Positions 16,855 through 25,917 are shown, counted from the stretch's first letter. The stretch is 64,000 nt of DNA from Alteromonas macleodii (GCF_903772925.1 NZ_LR812090.1:220593-284592), one strand, 5' to 3'. The notes: generated from the sequence alone by a model not told the origin. Made by a program: numbers and translations.

Positions 16855-19677
16855 TTAGAATGAGCCTCGGATACCTACAGAGTAGCGAGCACCATTGTCT
16901 TCAATTGAGTAAATTTGGTCTGGGAAGCGGCCTACTTGTGTAAGCTCTTCTTCAGTCACGTTGATACCTTCAACAAATACCGTAAGGTGTTCGTTGATGT
17001 CGTAACTTGCACTTACATCCCACTGACCGTAGGTTTCAGTAGTAATTGGCTCGCCTGTCGCGCCGCCAACTTCAGTGTTGTCTAGTGCAAATAGGAACGA
17101 CTCACGGTTGTTAAACGCTACACGTGCCTGGAACGCATCGCGCTCGTAGAACACGATAAGGTTTTGTGAATCACCAAGACCTGCTAGCGCAAACGTCTGT
17201 GTTGTATCACCAGACACTTCCGCATCACTGTTAACTACAGTCGCGTTAGCGGTTACACCAAAGCCGTTATCCCATACGTGGGTAATCGCTACTTCGTAAC
17301 CATTAACCGTTGCTGTTTCGCCGTTTTGAGGGCGTGTAACAGTGTAAACTTCGCTTGCACCATTAAGCTCTTCTGTGTCAGCCACTACGTCGCGTTCAGG
17401 GTCTTGTGGGTCAAGCGATACGCCCACCGCACAGTCTTCAGCAGCACAGCGATAGTCATTTGGAAGACGGTTCGTCATGGTATAAGTTTCATCGCCAGAA
17501 AGCGTAACAATGAAGTCTTCTACTTCTTTGCTAAACACGGCAAACGAGAACACAGAATCGTCGCTGTAATACCACTCAAATGATAGATCCCAGTTTTCAG
17601 CGCTAAATGGCTTAAGGTCAGGGTTACCACCGCTTGCCTGTAGGTTTTGACGACGAGGCTCGTTGAAAGTGGTCGCTGGAGACATCTGAGACATAGTAGG
17701 GCGTGTCAAAGAGTCGTAGCGAGAGAAGCGAACAATCATATCTTCTTGTACTTCTAGCTTAACGTTCAGGCTAGGTAGAAGGTTTGCGTATGAAGATGAA
17801 CCTGTGATGTTTTCTGCTGGTGCGAAAACATTCGAGAACAAGGTTAAGTCAGTGGTAGGAACAACGTCAGCGATAAGTGCTTGTACTGCAGAAACTGAAA
17901 CACTGGTTTCTTCGTAACGGGCACCGAAGTTCATGGTTAACGGCATATCACCGATGTCATAACCAAATTCGAAGTTAGCGTAAAGTGCGGTTACGTCTTC
18001 TTCGATGTTGTAATAGTTAGGCTGAAGCGTTGGTACTACTGGCGCACCTTGAGAAGCAAGGTAATCTAGGTATGCATCGCCATCGTACGTGTACCAAGTA
18101 TCAATTAGGCCGCTGAAGAAGTTGTTTGCAGTAAATGGGCGAATATTAAGTTCATCAATTGGCGCTTCTGTGCCATAACCACAGAACGCACATTGTGACG
18201 CAAACTCTTGGAAAACGAACTTCTCACGCTCTGAGCGCAAAATACCGAAATCAACTTTACGGAAAACGTCAGAATCAGCAAGGTAAGTGAAATCTGCTTT
18301 GTATTCTGTTACTTCGTCTTCAGACGCAACTACGTTACCTAAGTCGTTATAGTGAAGGCGGTTAAGCGAAATATCAGGTAATTGACCATTGCCGAAACCG
18401 TCGTGAATTACAGTAGGTGTACCACCTGTGCTGTCAAACTCGTAGTTGTTGATAATACCCACAACGTTAAAGCGACCTTCGCCAGCAACGTCGTTTTCCG
18501 CTTCAGATGTTGAAACATCGAAAGTTGCTGAAAGGGCGTCAGTTACCTGCCAATCAACGTTTAAGCCGAACCCTTTGTTAGTTACATCACGTACACCACG
18601 GGTTGATGATACGAAGTCAGATGCTGGGTTACCGCTACCTTGGTGTAAGTCAATTTCCTGCGTAAATTGTACAGCTGTACCAAACTCAGAAATAGTGGCA
18701 GAACCTACGCGGTCTGGTTCAAACCATGACGCGAGGTCAGTAACCTGTGAATCAACTTCAAACTTAGAGATAAAGCCATCTAAGGTAATGGTTACATCAT
18801 CAGATGGTGCAAATTGAGCAACAAGTGATGCGTTAGTACGGGTTCTGTCTTGCTGGTCTACAACTTGGTCCCAGTTACGAGGCAAATAAACATCAGTAGC
18901 AATAATCTCAGCCGTTTCGCCATCGCCACGGTTAGAAAGTGTTAGGCCCGGACGCCAGCCCGCTGTTTGAATACGGTTAATTTGAACCTGACGCTCTTGA
19001 TGAGATACCGCAAGTAGCAAACCAAATTTATCGTCAGCAAATGTGTTGCTAACTAAGAAAGAGGCTTGTGGAGACGTTTCTTCTGAAAGGGTTTCATACA
19101 CACCTTTCACGCTTCCTACTGCTTGGAAGCCGTCATAGTCGAACGGACGAGCAGTTGATACGTTGATGGTAGAGCCAATGCCACCAGATTGAAGGTTGGC
19201 AACGCCACTTTTGTAGATATTTGCACCAGTAATTTGATCGGCAGCAAGTACGTCGAAGTTAAATGCGCGGCCAGCGTCGTCAGTAGCGAGTTGGCGACCG
19301 TTTACAAGTACAGTGTTAAACTGTGGGCCGAAACCACGTACCGTAACTTTTTGACCTTCACCACCGTTACGGTCAATAGAGACACCAGTGATACGCTGAA
19401 GTGATTCAGCAACGTTTAGATCTGGAAATTTACCTAAATCTTCCGCTGCTATACCGTCTGAAACAGCAAGGTTTTCTTTCTTATCAGACATTGCTCTTTT
19501 CAAGCTGCTTACAATGCCGCGAACTTCAATAACTTCAACAGGTGCATCGTTTACACTTTGAGTGTCAGCATCTTGAGAAAATGCTACCGGTGCGTGTAGG
19601 GCAGAGGCGATAGCAACACCTAAAAGTGAGCGTTTCGCAATTGGGCCTAACTGTGATGTGTTAATTTTATGTGTCAC
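16855..19677 (-). CDS. TonB-dependent outer-membrane receptor, probably for galactosides
   Basis: A 940-residue outer-membrane transporter powered by TonB. Residues 1-35 are a signal peptide (LLGVAIASALHAPVAFSQ). The TonB box is probably near VEVIEVRG (about 47-54). The plug domain follows (DLGKFPDLNVAESLQRITGVSIDR near 80-105; VTVRGFGPQFNTVLVNGRQL near 110-130), then a 22-strand barrel ending in a terminal phenylalanine (GIRGSF). This plug wording is of the large Xanthomonas-type TonB receptor family used for carbohydrates. The operator-like site 172 bases upstream and the neighbouring alpha-galactosidase suggest alpha-galactosides as substrate, which is inference. Confidence 0.93.
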   Translation of the reverse strand: MTHKINTSQLGPIAKRSLLGVAIASALHAPVAFSQDADTQSVNDAPVEVIEVRGIVSSLKRAMSDKKENLAVSDGIAAEDLGKFPDLNVAESLQRITGVSIDRNGGEGQKVTVRGFGPQFNTVLVNGRQLATDDAGRAFNFDVLAADQITGANIYKSGVANLQSGGIGSTINVSTARPFDYDGFQAVGSVKGVYETLSEETSPQASFLVSNTFADDKFGLLLAVSHQERQVQINRIQTAGWRPGLTLSNRGDGETAEIIATDVYLPRNWDQVVDQQDRTRTNASLVAQFAPSDDVTITLDGFISKFEVDSQVTDLASWFEPDRVGSATISEFGTAVQFTQEIDLHQGSGNPASDFVSSTRGVRDVTNKGFGLNVDWQVTDALSATFDVSTSEAENDVAGEGRFNVVGIINNYEFDSTGGTPTVIHDGFGNGQLPDISLNRLHYNDLGNVVASEDEVTEYKADFTYLADSDVFRKVDFGILRSEREKFVFQEFASQCAFCGYGTEAPIDELNIRPFTANNFFSGLIDTWYTYDGDAYLDYLASQGAPVVPTLQPNYYNIEEDVTALYANFEFGYDIGDMPLTMNFGARYEETSVSVSAVQALIADVVPTTDLTLFSNVFAPAENITGSSSYANLLPSLNVKLEVQEDMIVRFSRYDSLTRPTMSQMSPATTFNEPRRQNLQASGGNPDLKPFSAENWDLSFEWYYSDDSVFSFAVFSKEVEDFIVTLSGDETYTMTNRLPNDYRCAAEDCAVGVSLDPQDPERDVVADTEELNGASEVYTVTRPQNGETATVNGYEVAITHVWDNGFGVTANATVVNSDAEVSGDTTQTFALAGLGDSQNLIVFYERDAFQARVAFNNRESFLFALDNTEVGGATGEPITTETYGQWDVSASYDINEHLTVFVEGINVTEEELTQVGRFPDQIYSIEDNGARYSVGIRGSF

Positions 19678-19848
19678 TGTGTTTTCTCCTTGAGTAGGCT
19701 ACGTTTTAACGTACTTTGCACTTAAATTACGTTTTTAGTATGTGCGGATCAAGCTTATTAACATTACTTTTACACATTTAACGTTATATTTTCTCGATTA
19801 TTATTTGTAACTTTATGAAAAATATAGCGTTTCTATTTTAAGGTAAAA

Positions 19849-19863
19849 GGTGAAACGTTTACC
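19849..19863. promoter_or_regulatory. Candidate LacI-family operator upstream of the TonB receptor gene
   Basis: GGTGAAACGTTTACC, flanked by AA and TT to give AAGGT...ACCTT, is the reverse-strand form of the motif before galT and the alpha-galactosidase gene. It places the outer-membrane receptor in the putative galactose regulon. Confidence 0.6.
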
Positions 19864-19923
19864 TTAGATCCAATACTAGCACAAAATGACAATGTAATTA
19901 CAATGTTATAAAAATTTTTTTGT

Positions 19924-19954
19924 ATAAAAAAAGTGCGGTATATAACCGCACTTT
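19924..19954 (-). terminator. Intrinsic terminator of glpK
   Basis: AAAGTGCGGT (19930-19939) and ACCGCACTTT (19945-19954) form a 10-bp stem. On the minus strand it is followed by a run of T, 27 bases after the glpK stop. Confidence 0.88.
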
Positions 19955-19981
19955 ATTAACAATAGGAAAAATAAGGAGAAA

Positions 19982-21466
19982 TTAACTGCAGCGGATACGG
20001 TCTACAGCGGCCTTCCAACCATCATAGGCCTGATCACGCTCTTGCTTCGATAGTCTTGGGGTGAAAACGCTATCACTTTTCCAGCACTGAGTTAGATCAT
20101 CAATACTGCTAAACACACCTGCTTGTAATCCGGCAAGGAAGGCTGCGCCTAACGCAGTTGTTTCGGTAATTTCAGGTCGCTCTACTTCAGCACCCAATAT
20201 ATCTGACAAAAAGCCCATGACCCAGTCGTTACGCGACATACCGCCGTCTACACGTATATTCGTAGGGCGAGCTCCGTCGCTTTCCATCGCTTTTTGAAGG
20301 TCTTTGGTTTGATAGCAAACCGATTGCAGGCCTGCGGCAACGATTTCGCTTATTCCTGTATCACGAGTAAGGCCTAAAATGGCGCCTCGCGCATCTGGGT
20401 CCCAATATGGCGCGCCTAAGCCGGTAAATGCAGGAACTAAAAATACACCGTTATCTTCTCTAGCGCGTTGCGCTAAAGCTTCAGATTCTGCCGCATCATC
20501 AATAAGCTTTAAGCCATCGCGAAGCCACTGCACGGTGGCGCCAGCCATAAAGATGCTGCCTTCGAGGGCGTAGGTTGTTTTACCATCAAGGCGATAACCC
20601 ACGGTTGTAAGCAAGCGGTTCTTTGACTGAAGAGGGGCGTCACCGGTGTTAAGGATCATAAAGCAGCCGGTTCCGTACGTACTTTTTGCCATGCCTTTTT
20701 CAAAACACGCCTGACCCACAAGTGCAGCTTGCTGATCGCCTGCAACACCTTGAATAGGAATAGCTTTTCCGATGATGTCTTCTTTGATTACCCCGAAATC
20801 CGCGGCACAGTCCATAACTTCTGGCAGCATTGAAGCTGGGATATTGAATTTATCAAGAAGCTTTTCATCCCAACGCTGATTATGAATATCAAACAACATG
20901 GTTCTAGACGCATTTGTGGCATCAGTTTTATGTGATTCACCACCCGTTAAGCGCCAAATCAAATACGTATCCACGGTACCAAACAGAAGCTCGCCATTTT
21001 CTGCTTTCTCTCGGGCGCCTTCGACGTTATCTAGTATCCATGCAACTTTCGTTGCTGAGAAGTAAGGATCAAGTAAAAGCCCTGTCGACTCTGTTATGTA
21101 CGAAACGAATTCTTCGTCTTCGCTAAAATCTCGGCAATATTGCGCTGTACGTCTGTCTTGCCAAACGATTGCAGGGTAGACAGGCTTTCCTGATTGTTTA
21201 TCCCAAACTAGCGTGGTTTCGCGCTGATTTGTGATTCCAATAGCGGCGATGTCAGACGGGGTTACGCTACACTTATCAAAAACTTCCTTCAGGGTAGCGA
21301 CAACGCTTTCCCAAATTTCTTCCGGATCGTGTTCAACCCAGCCATCTTTAGGGTACTTTTGAGAAAACTCCTGTTGAGCGATGGCCTCTATACTGCCTTT
21401 TGCAGAGAAAATAATGCTGCGAGAGCTTGTTGTGCCTTGATCAATGGCAAGAATATGTTGTCCCAT
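19982..21466 (-). CDS. glpK: Glycerol kinase
   Basis: Phosphorylates glycerol to sn-glycerol 3-phosphate with ATP. The 494-residue FGGY-family kinase has the N-terminal phosphate loop [11 protein letters not shown], the WQDRRT segment near 100, TYGTGCF near 265 and the C-terminal [18 protein letters not shown] near 405. The ATG at 21466 has AGGAG upstream; a longer frame from 21493 is rejected. It diverges from glpR with a GlpR operator between them. There is no glycerol facilitator gene (glpF) beside it, unlike in E. coli, so glycerol may enter by diffusion or another channel encoded elsewhere. Confidence 0.97.
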   Translation of the reverse strand: MGQHILAIDQGTTSSRSIIFSAKGSIEAIAQQEFSQKYPKDGWVEHDPEEIWESVVATLKEVFDKCSVTPSDIAAIGITNQRETTLVWDKQSGKPVYPAIVWQDRRTAQYCRDFSEDEEFVSYITESTGLLLDPYFSATKVAWILDNVEGAREKAENGELLFGTVDTYLIWRLTGGESHKTDATNASRTMLFDIHNQRWDEKLLDKFNIPASMLPEVMDCAADFGVIKEDIIGKAIPIQGVAGDQQAALVGQACFEKGMAKSTYGTGCFMILNTGDAPLQSKNRLLTTVGYRLDGKTTYALEGSIFMAGATVQWLRDGLKLIDDAAESEALAQRAREDNGVFLVPAFTGLGAPYWDPDARGAILGLTRDTGISEIVAAGLQSVCYQTKDLQKAMESDGARPTNIRVDGGMSRNDWVMGFLSDILGAEVERPEITETTALGAAFLAGLQAGVFSSIDDLTQCWKSDSVFTPRLSKQERDQAYDGWKAAVDRIRCS

Positions 21467-21529
21467 AAGGTCACTCCTGAAGATAATTTTCATAGAGTTT
21501 GCATCATTTACAGGTGTTTAACAATGCCA

Positions 21530-21549
21530 TATTTTCGAAAACGAACATT
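21530..21549. promoter_or_regulatory. GlpR operator between glpK and glpR
   Basis: The 20 bases from T at 21530 to T at 21549 (core TTTTCGAAAACGAACAT) match the E. coli GlpR consensus WATGTTCGWTAWCGAACATW at about 17 of 20 positions. It lies 63 bases before glpK and 76 bases before glpR, so it can repress both. A partial second site (CTTTTCGTTTTAT) follows. Confidence 0.75.
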
Positions 21550-21625
21550 TGCTTTTCGTTTTATCGCGTGAAGTTTGTTATTAAGCACGTATAATTATTG
21601 TCGATTTTACTTTTGAGGATGTGTG

Positions 21626-22384
21626 ATGAACCAAACGCAAAGACACGAAAAAATTGTTGGGTTAATAAAGCAACATGGTTTTATGTCTATTGATGATTTG
21701 GTTAGTGCTTGTGAAGTGACGCCACAGACCATTCGAAGAGATTTAAATCAGCTGGCTGAAAACGGTGTAGTCAGTCGTTATCACGGTGGCGCTGGATTAA
21801 ACAGAAGTTGGGAAAATACACCGTATCAAGAACGTAAAACACAAAACAGTGAAGTAAAAGAAAAAATTGCTGAGGCTGTTGCGGCGATGATACCCGATGG
21901 TGCGTCCTTATTCATTAATATTGGAACTACGACTGAGCTTATCGCTACTAAGCTGCTAAATCATAAAAATCTACATGTAGTAACAAACAACATTCATGTA
22001 GCGACAATCCTATCTGCTAAAGAAGACTTCTCGGTGATTATTGCCGCAGGTGAAGTACGGTATCGCGACGGCGGTATTATTGGTGAAGCAACCTGTGACT
22101 TTATAAGTCAGTTTCGTATGGACTACGGCATCATCGGTATAAGTGGTATAAGTTCAGACGGCGCGTTATTAGACTTTGACTTCAGAGAAGTGAAAGTTTC
22201 ACAAGCTATTTTAGAGCATACTCAACACGTCATCCTTGCTGCCGACTACAGTAAATTTGAACGCCGCGCTATGGTTGAACAGGGCCATATATCACAAGTC
22301 GACTGTTTAGTTTGTGAGAAAACACCACCGCCAAGCATAAGCAAAATTATCAAAGAAAATAACATCACTTTTGTAAAAGCTTAA
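21626..22384 (+). CDS. glpR: DeoR-family glycerol-3-phosphate regulon repressor
   Basis: A 252-residue DeoR-family repressor, the same length as E. coli GlpR, that releases DNA on binding glycerol 3-phosphate. The N-terminal HTH is at about 20-45 (MSIDDLVSACEVTPQTIRRDLNQL), and the sugar-phosphate-binding domain follows (LFINIGTTTELIA near 93, the GIIGISGISSDGALLDFD stretch near 170 and AADYSKFERRAM near 208). I chose the ATG at 21626 (GAGGAT upstream) over an adjacent GTG. It lies between glpK and glpD and has a matching operator in front of it, so autoregulation is likely. Confidence 0.95.
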   Translation: MNQTQRHEKIVGLIKQHGFMSIDDLVSACEVTPQTIRRDLNQLAENGVVSRYHGGAGLNRSWENTPYQERKTQNSEVKEKIAEAVAAMIPDGASLFINIGTTTELIATKLLNHKNLHVVTNNIHVATILSAKEDFSVIIAAGEVRYRDGGIIGEATCDFISQFRMDYGIIGISGISSDGALLDFDFREVKVSQAILEHTQHVILAADYSKFERRAMVEQGHISQVDCLVCEKTPPPSISKIIKENNITFVKA

Positions 22385-22738
22385 TTATAGTTTGTCTTAC
22401 TCATTTATCGTCAAAATCAAGAATCTGTCATAATTCTGCATTAGCCTTATCACTCGATAATGTTGTGTGTTGCTGCATTGCTAACTAATCCTTGCACATG
22501 GTTTTGTATTGATTCACTCGTCTAGTTGTACTTACAGATATGCGGTTAAGCGCATATAGATTAGCTAAACCCTTTATTCTTCCTTTGTGTTATTTACCAG
22601 CAAGTTAACGCATAACTGGGTTCATTTAACTTTCTTTAATGTTCGATAATGTTCGTTTTGTGTTGACATGTTTTCCTTTTGGTTGTCAAATAGCCAACAA
22701 CTAGATAAAGCAAATGTGAATACGAGCAGGGGCAAACT
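22385..22738. promoter_or_regulatory. glpD upstream region
   Basis: These 354 bases include an inverted repeat ATATGCG/CGCATAT (22538-22557), a tandem pair of GlpR half-sites at 22639-22655 and a promoter with a consensus -35 box TTGACA (22663-22668) and a weak -10 TCAAAT (22686-22691, 17-base spacer). No small gene is seen. Confidence 0.6.
22639..22655. promoter_or_regulatory. Tandem GlpR half-sites before the glpD promoter
   Basis: ATGTTCG occurs at 22639-22645 and again at 22649-22655, as a direct repeat with a 10-base period instead of the usual inverted pair. ATGTTCG is the left half of the GlpR operator. The pair ends 7 bases before the glpD -35 box. Confidence 0.55.
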
Positions 22739-24286
22739 ATGAGTCACAGCAATGAATCTGAAAAAACAGTAGACGTTTTAGTTGTTGGCGGCGGCGTTAA
22801 CGGTGTTGGCGTAGCGCTGGACGCTGCAGGACGTGGGCTTTCAGTAGCATTATGTGAAAAAGGTGACCTTGCTGGAGCTACATCTTCATCAAGTAGCAAG
22901 CTTATTCACGGCGGCCTTAGATATTTAGAACATTACGAGTTCCGTTTAGTAAAAGAAGCATTGGCGGAACGGGAAGTACTGCTTCAAAAAGCGCCTCATA
23001 TCATGTGGCCCTTGCGCTTTCGCTTGCCGCATCAAAAGCATTTACGCCCAGCGTGGATGATTCGAATTGGCTTGTTCCTTTACGATTCTCTGGCGAAACG
23101 CAACATGCTACCTCGCTCACGTAAGCTGTCGACAACCAGCGAAAGCCCTTTAGTTAGCGATATTACAACCTGTTTTGAATATTCTGACGGGTGGGTAGAC
23201 GATGCACGCTTAGTGGTATTGAACGCACTAGCCGCACAAGATCAAGGCGCACAAATTTACACCCGCACTGAATGTGTTAAAGCTGAAAAGCAAGACAACC
23301 TGTGGAGTGTAGAGCTTAGAACAGCAAAAGGGAAAACGTTTACAGTAAAAGCGAAGTCTATTGTCAATGCTGCAGGGCCTTGGGCGGTATCCTTCTTAGA
23401 TCGTTTAGTAAATGTTAACAACCCAAATGCTATGCGTATGGTGAAAGGAAGCCACTTCATAGTGCCTAAACTTTACGATACTGATGAAGCATACATACTG
23501 CAAAACAAAGACGGGCGTATTGTTTTTGTTATTCCTTATGAAGGGGATTTCTCGCTGGTAGGTACTACTGATGAAGATTTCAAAGGTAATCCGTCAGATG
23601 CTGCTATATCGGATGAAGAAACCGAATACTTGATAGATGTGGTAAACACATACTTTAAATCAAAAATCACCCTAAGCGATATCGTTCACTCTTACAGTGG
23701 CGTAAGACCTCTACTGGAAGAAAAGAATGCTTCCGCTCAAGAGTTAACGCGAGACTACAAAGTTGAGCTGAAAGGTGAAAAAGGAAAGCCAGTACTGCTC
23801 AATATTTTTGGTGGGAAAATAACGACCTACAGAAAATTAGCTGAGCATGCGGTAGACAAACTGACTACATGTTTCCCTAAAGCCAAGAAAGCATGGACTA
23901 AAGATGTGCCTTTACCAGGTGGCGCATTCGAAAGCCAAGACAAGCTTGTAAATAAGTTAATTGGTGAGTTCTCGTGGTTGAACAAAGATATTGCTCAACG
24001 CTATGCGCGTCAGTATGGCCTTTTAAGCTACAAATTTTTAAAAGGAAAATCGTCAATTGCTGAGATGGGTGAAGACTTTGGCGCAGGTATGTATTGCGCA
24101 GAAGTGGACTATCTAATAGAGAGTGAATGGGCATGTACGCTGGAAGATGTAATTTGGCGCAGAACTAAGCATGGGTTGCGTTTAACCAAAGCGCAACAAG
24201 AGGTGCTATCGCAATACATCGAACAAAAAGCGCACTCCCTTCATAGCGAGCAACAAGCTATTGACCCAGTGTTGGCAAGTGCGTAA
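22739..24286 (+). CDS. glpD: Aerobic glycerol-3-phosphate dehydrogenase
   Basis: A membrane-associated FAD enzyme that oxidises sn-glycerol 3-phosphate to dihydroxyacetone phosphate and passes electrons to quinone. The 515-residue protein (E. coli GlpD has 501) shows the FAD-binding motif VDVLVVGGGVNGVGVALDAAGRG near residues 11-33, SSSSKLIHGGLRYLEHYEF near 49-67 and SGVRPLL near 321. The C-terminal domain contains WRRTKHGLRL near 472. It completes the glycerol pathway begun by glpK. It is single, with its own promoter and a strong terminator. Confidence 0.97.
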   Translation: MSHSNESEKTVDVLVVGGGVNGVGVALDAAGRGLSVALCEKGDLAGATSSSSSKLIHGGLRYLEHYEFRLVKEALAEREVLLQKAPHIMWPLRFRLPHQKHLRPAWMIRIGLFLYDSLAKRNMLPRSRKLSTTSESPLVSDITTCFEYSDGWVDDARLVVLNALAAQDQGAQIYTRTECVKAEKQDNLWSVELRTAKGKTFTVKAKSIVNAAGPWAVSFLDRLVNVNNPNAMRMVKGSHFIVPKLYDTDEAYILQNKDGRIVFVIPYEGDFSLVGTTDEDFKGNPSDAAISDEETEYLIDVVNTYFKSKITLSDIVHSYSGVRPLLEEKNASAQELTRDYKVELKGEKGKPVLLNIFGGKITTYRKLAEHAVDKLTTCFPKAKKAWTKDVPLPGGAFESQDKLVNKLIGEFSWLNKDIAQRYARQYGLLSYKFLKGKSSIAEMGEDFGAGMYCAEVDYLIESEWACTLEDVIWRRTKHGLRLTKAQQEVLSQYIEQKAHSLHSEQQAIDPVLASA

Positions 24287-24312
24287 GTTTATTAATTAGA
24301 TACGACATATAT

Positions 24313-24348
24313 AAAGGGCGTTTCCTCTAATACAACGCCCTTTATTTT
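24313..24348 (+). terminator. Intrinsic terminator of glpD
   Basis: AAAGGGCGTT (24313-24322) pairs with AACGCCCTTT (24334-24343) and continues into ATTTTC. Its stem matches the weak hairpin at 6659. Confidence 0.85.
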
Positions 24349-24436
24349 CGTATACCCTCGGTCTTATCAATTTGATACTGTTTTTTATAACTCTTTACAC
24401 TAACAAGATCGCAAGCTTGAATTAATCGGATTCAAT

Positions 24437-25018
24437 ATGAACACGGATGTCATAAAAGAAAGCACAGTGAAAGAAGTTATTTTCATTCGCCATGGAAAGC
24501 CACTTTCAGCCCACAATGAGAAAGTGAATGCTGCAGATTATGCAAGCTGGGTGCGTAACTATAATAAATCCCCCCTAGACCCAGCCAGCCAACCAAAACG
24601 AAAAATAGATATAACCGGTAGCTACATCGCCGTCAGTCCGCTTTTAAGAGCAAGGTTAACAGCAGCTCAATATGGGGCAACTTCAATTGATGAAGAGCTA
24701 CCGGAACTAAGAGAAATGGATATACCTTACTACAAGCTGCCTTTCACTTTGCGTAGTTGGCACTGGGTTTTGCTAAGCCGTGCTCTTTGGTTTATGGGAA
24801 CTAAAGGCCGCTTCGAAAGTTTTAAATTTGCTAAAAAACGGGTTGAAAAACTTTCATTGCATATTAATAAACTTAGCGAAAAACACCCCAGAGTGGTTCT
24901 TTTTGGGCATGGGATGACGAACTACTATACGCGAAAAGCGCTAATGAAAAGTGGGTGGCAGCTAAAGCAAAAAGACAGTGATTTCTGGGGCATTACTATT
25001 TTGCAAAAAAACGGTTAA
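24437..25018 (+). CDS. Histidine phosphatase family protein
   Basis: A 193-residue protein of the histidine phosphatase (phosphoglycerate mutase-like) superfamily. The catalytic RHG motif is in IFIRHGKP near 17-24, and the second histidine is in VVLFGHGMTNYY near 150-161. The region SPLLRARLTAAQYG near 66-79 matches the conserved SPLxRAxxTA box. It lacks a signal peptide. The large middle segment rich in Trp and Phe (SWHWVLLSRALWF) is unusual and may touch a membrane or lipid. The substrate is unknown. It stands alone after glpD and is not obviously in an operon. Confidence 0.82.
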   Translation: MNTDVIKESTVKEVIFIRHGKPLSAHNEKVNAADYASWVRNYNKSPLDPASQPKRKIDITGSYIAVSPLLRARLTAAQYGATSIDEELPELREMDIPYYKLPFTLRSWHWVLLSRALWFMGTKGRFESFKFAKKRVEKLSLHINKLSEKHPRVVLFGHGMTNYYTRKALMKSGWQLKQKDSDFWGITILQKNG

Positions 25019-25246
25019 CCAAGAGCCGTACTGCTAATCATGGATACTTGAAAACGCGCTAAGCTTAAGGTTTCGGTTAATTATTTATACGGACTGGTAT
25101 TACTTCATATTTCCTACAAAATGCCGATAAACTAACAACATAACGAAGTTGTTTTCGAAGCTATAGCAATTTCATATTGCCCAAATAGCGACAAACACCA
25201 CGCCAAACAAGGTTTAATACTTCAGTTATAAGCTGAGGAGCCACAG

Positions 25247-25750
25247 ATGAATAAAAATAATAAAGATACCGAGACCACTAAAAACCTTATTAAATCTTCT
25301 ATTGCCGTTGTTTTTGCACTCTCGCTAGGCATAGCAATTAACCATTTTCATATTGGCGAAGAAGATACCACTACAAAAGTTTTTGCAGAGCGTTTAGAGA
25401 CGTTCAAGCGGCATGTGATTTCTTCACATTGGCAATGGCGAGTACGTCAGCCTACCACTATGATAATGCTTATTCACTATGACGACTCTGGCAGCGAAAT
25501 GAACCGAACGCCAGTTCGTATGAACCACAATGGGTGGCCGACCGCTGATATGTCGGATGCTGGATGTGAAAAAATTTGGTCATCAATAGTGGCATCCCCA
25601 TTACGTGTCGACGGATTCAAAGTGCATGCACGATACTTCGCCGAGCTTGAAACAAGTGAAGATAACTACTGGTGTCGCTTTAGCTTGAGTAGAGGAGCCT
25701 ACTTCGACTATTACCCCGCAAGCGGTTCGGTAACTGCCTTGGAAGACTAG
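25247..25750 (+). CDS. MshF-like single-span protein upstream of the MSHA operon
   Basis: A 167-residue protein with one N-terminal membrane span (about 14-33, SSIAVVFALSLGIAINHF) and a periplasmic remainder. I do not recognise it by name, but its layout copies MshF at 35363. Both have a Trp-containing helix after the span, an NGWP / KGWP motif near the middle, a Cys close after it (GCEKIW / ACEYMF) and an end of the form C-x-F-...-F-x-Y-...-SG-x-V. GAGGAG precedes the ATG. It lies 168 bases before mshI on the same strand, so it probably belongs to pilus biogenesis. Paralogy to MshF is inferred from these shared positions. Confidence 0.65.
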   Translation: MNKNNKDTETTKNLIKSSIAVVFALSLGIAINHFHIGEEDTTTKVFAERLETFKRHVISSHWQWRVRQPTTMIMLIHYDDSGSEMNRTPVRMNHNGWPTADMSDAGCEKIWSSIVASPLRVDGFKVHARYFAELETSEDNYWCRFSLSRGAYFDYYPASGSVTALED

Positions 25751-25917
25751 TAAGGTCTTCATACCATTAACATATTAATATAAATAATTACCTATGTAGG
25801 TATTTGGTTTATTTAGATAATTAGTCTACTTTTGAGTTAGCGCCATGTCACAAATTGGCACCTTAAGGTATTGTTGATAACAAGATAATACTCGACACTA
25901 ACGAATTAAGTAGACAT

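Larger units (their letters stand above)
19678..19981. other. Intergenic region between glpK and the TonB receptor gene
   Basis: These 304 AT-rich bases contain, from right to left, the glpK terminator (19924-19954), the operator-like site (19849-19863) and the receptor leader. A TATATT box on the minus strand downstream of the operator could be a -10 element, but no matching -35 is clear. Confidence 0.5.

Noticed and set aside
25855..25889. Possible sigma-54 promoter (TTGGCAC) before mshI
   Set aside because: The GG and GC elements are not 10 bases apart and no TTGC follows at the right distance. A sigma-70 reading with TTGGCA also lacks a well-placed -10 box.
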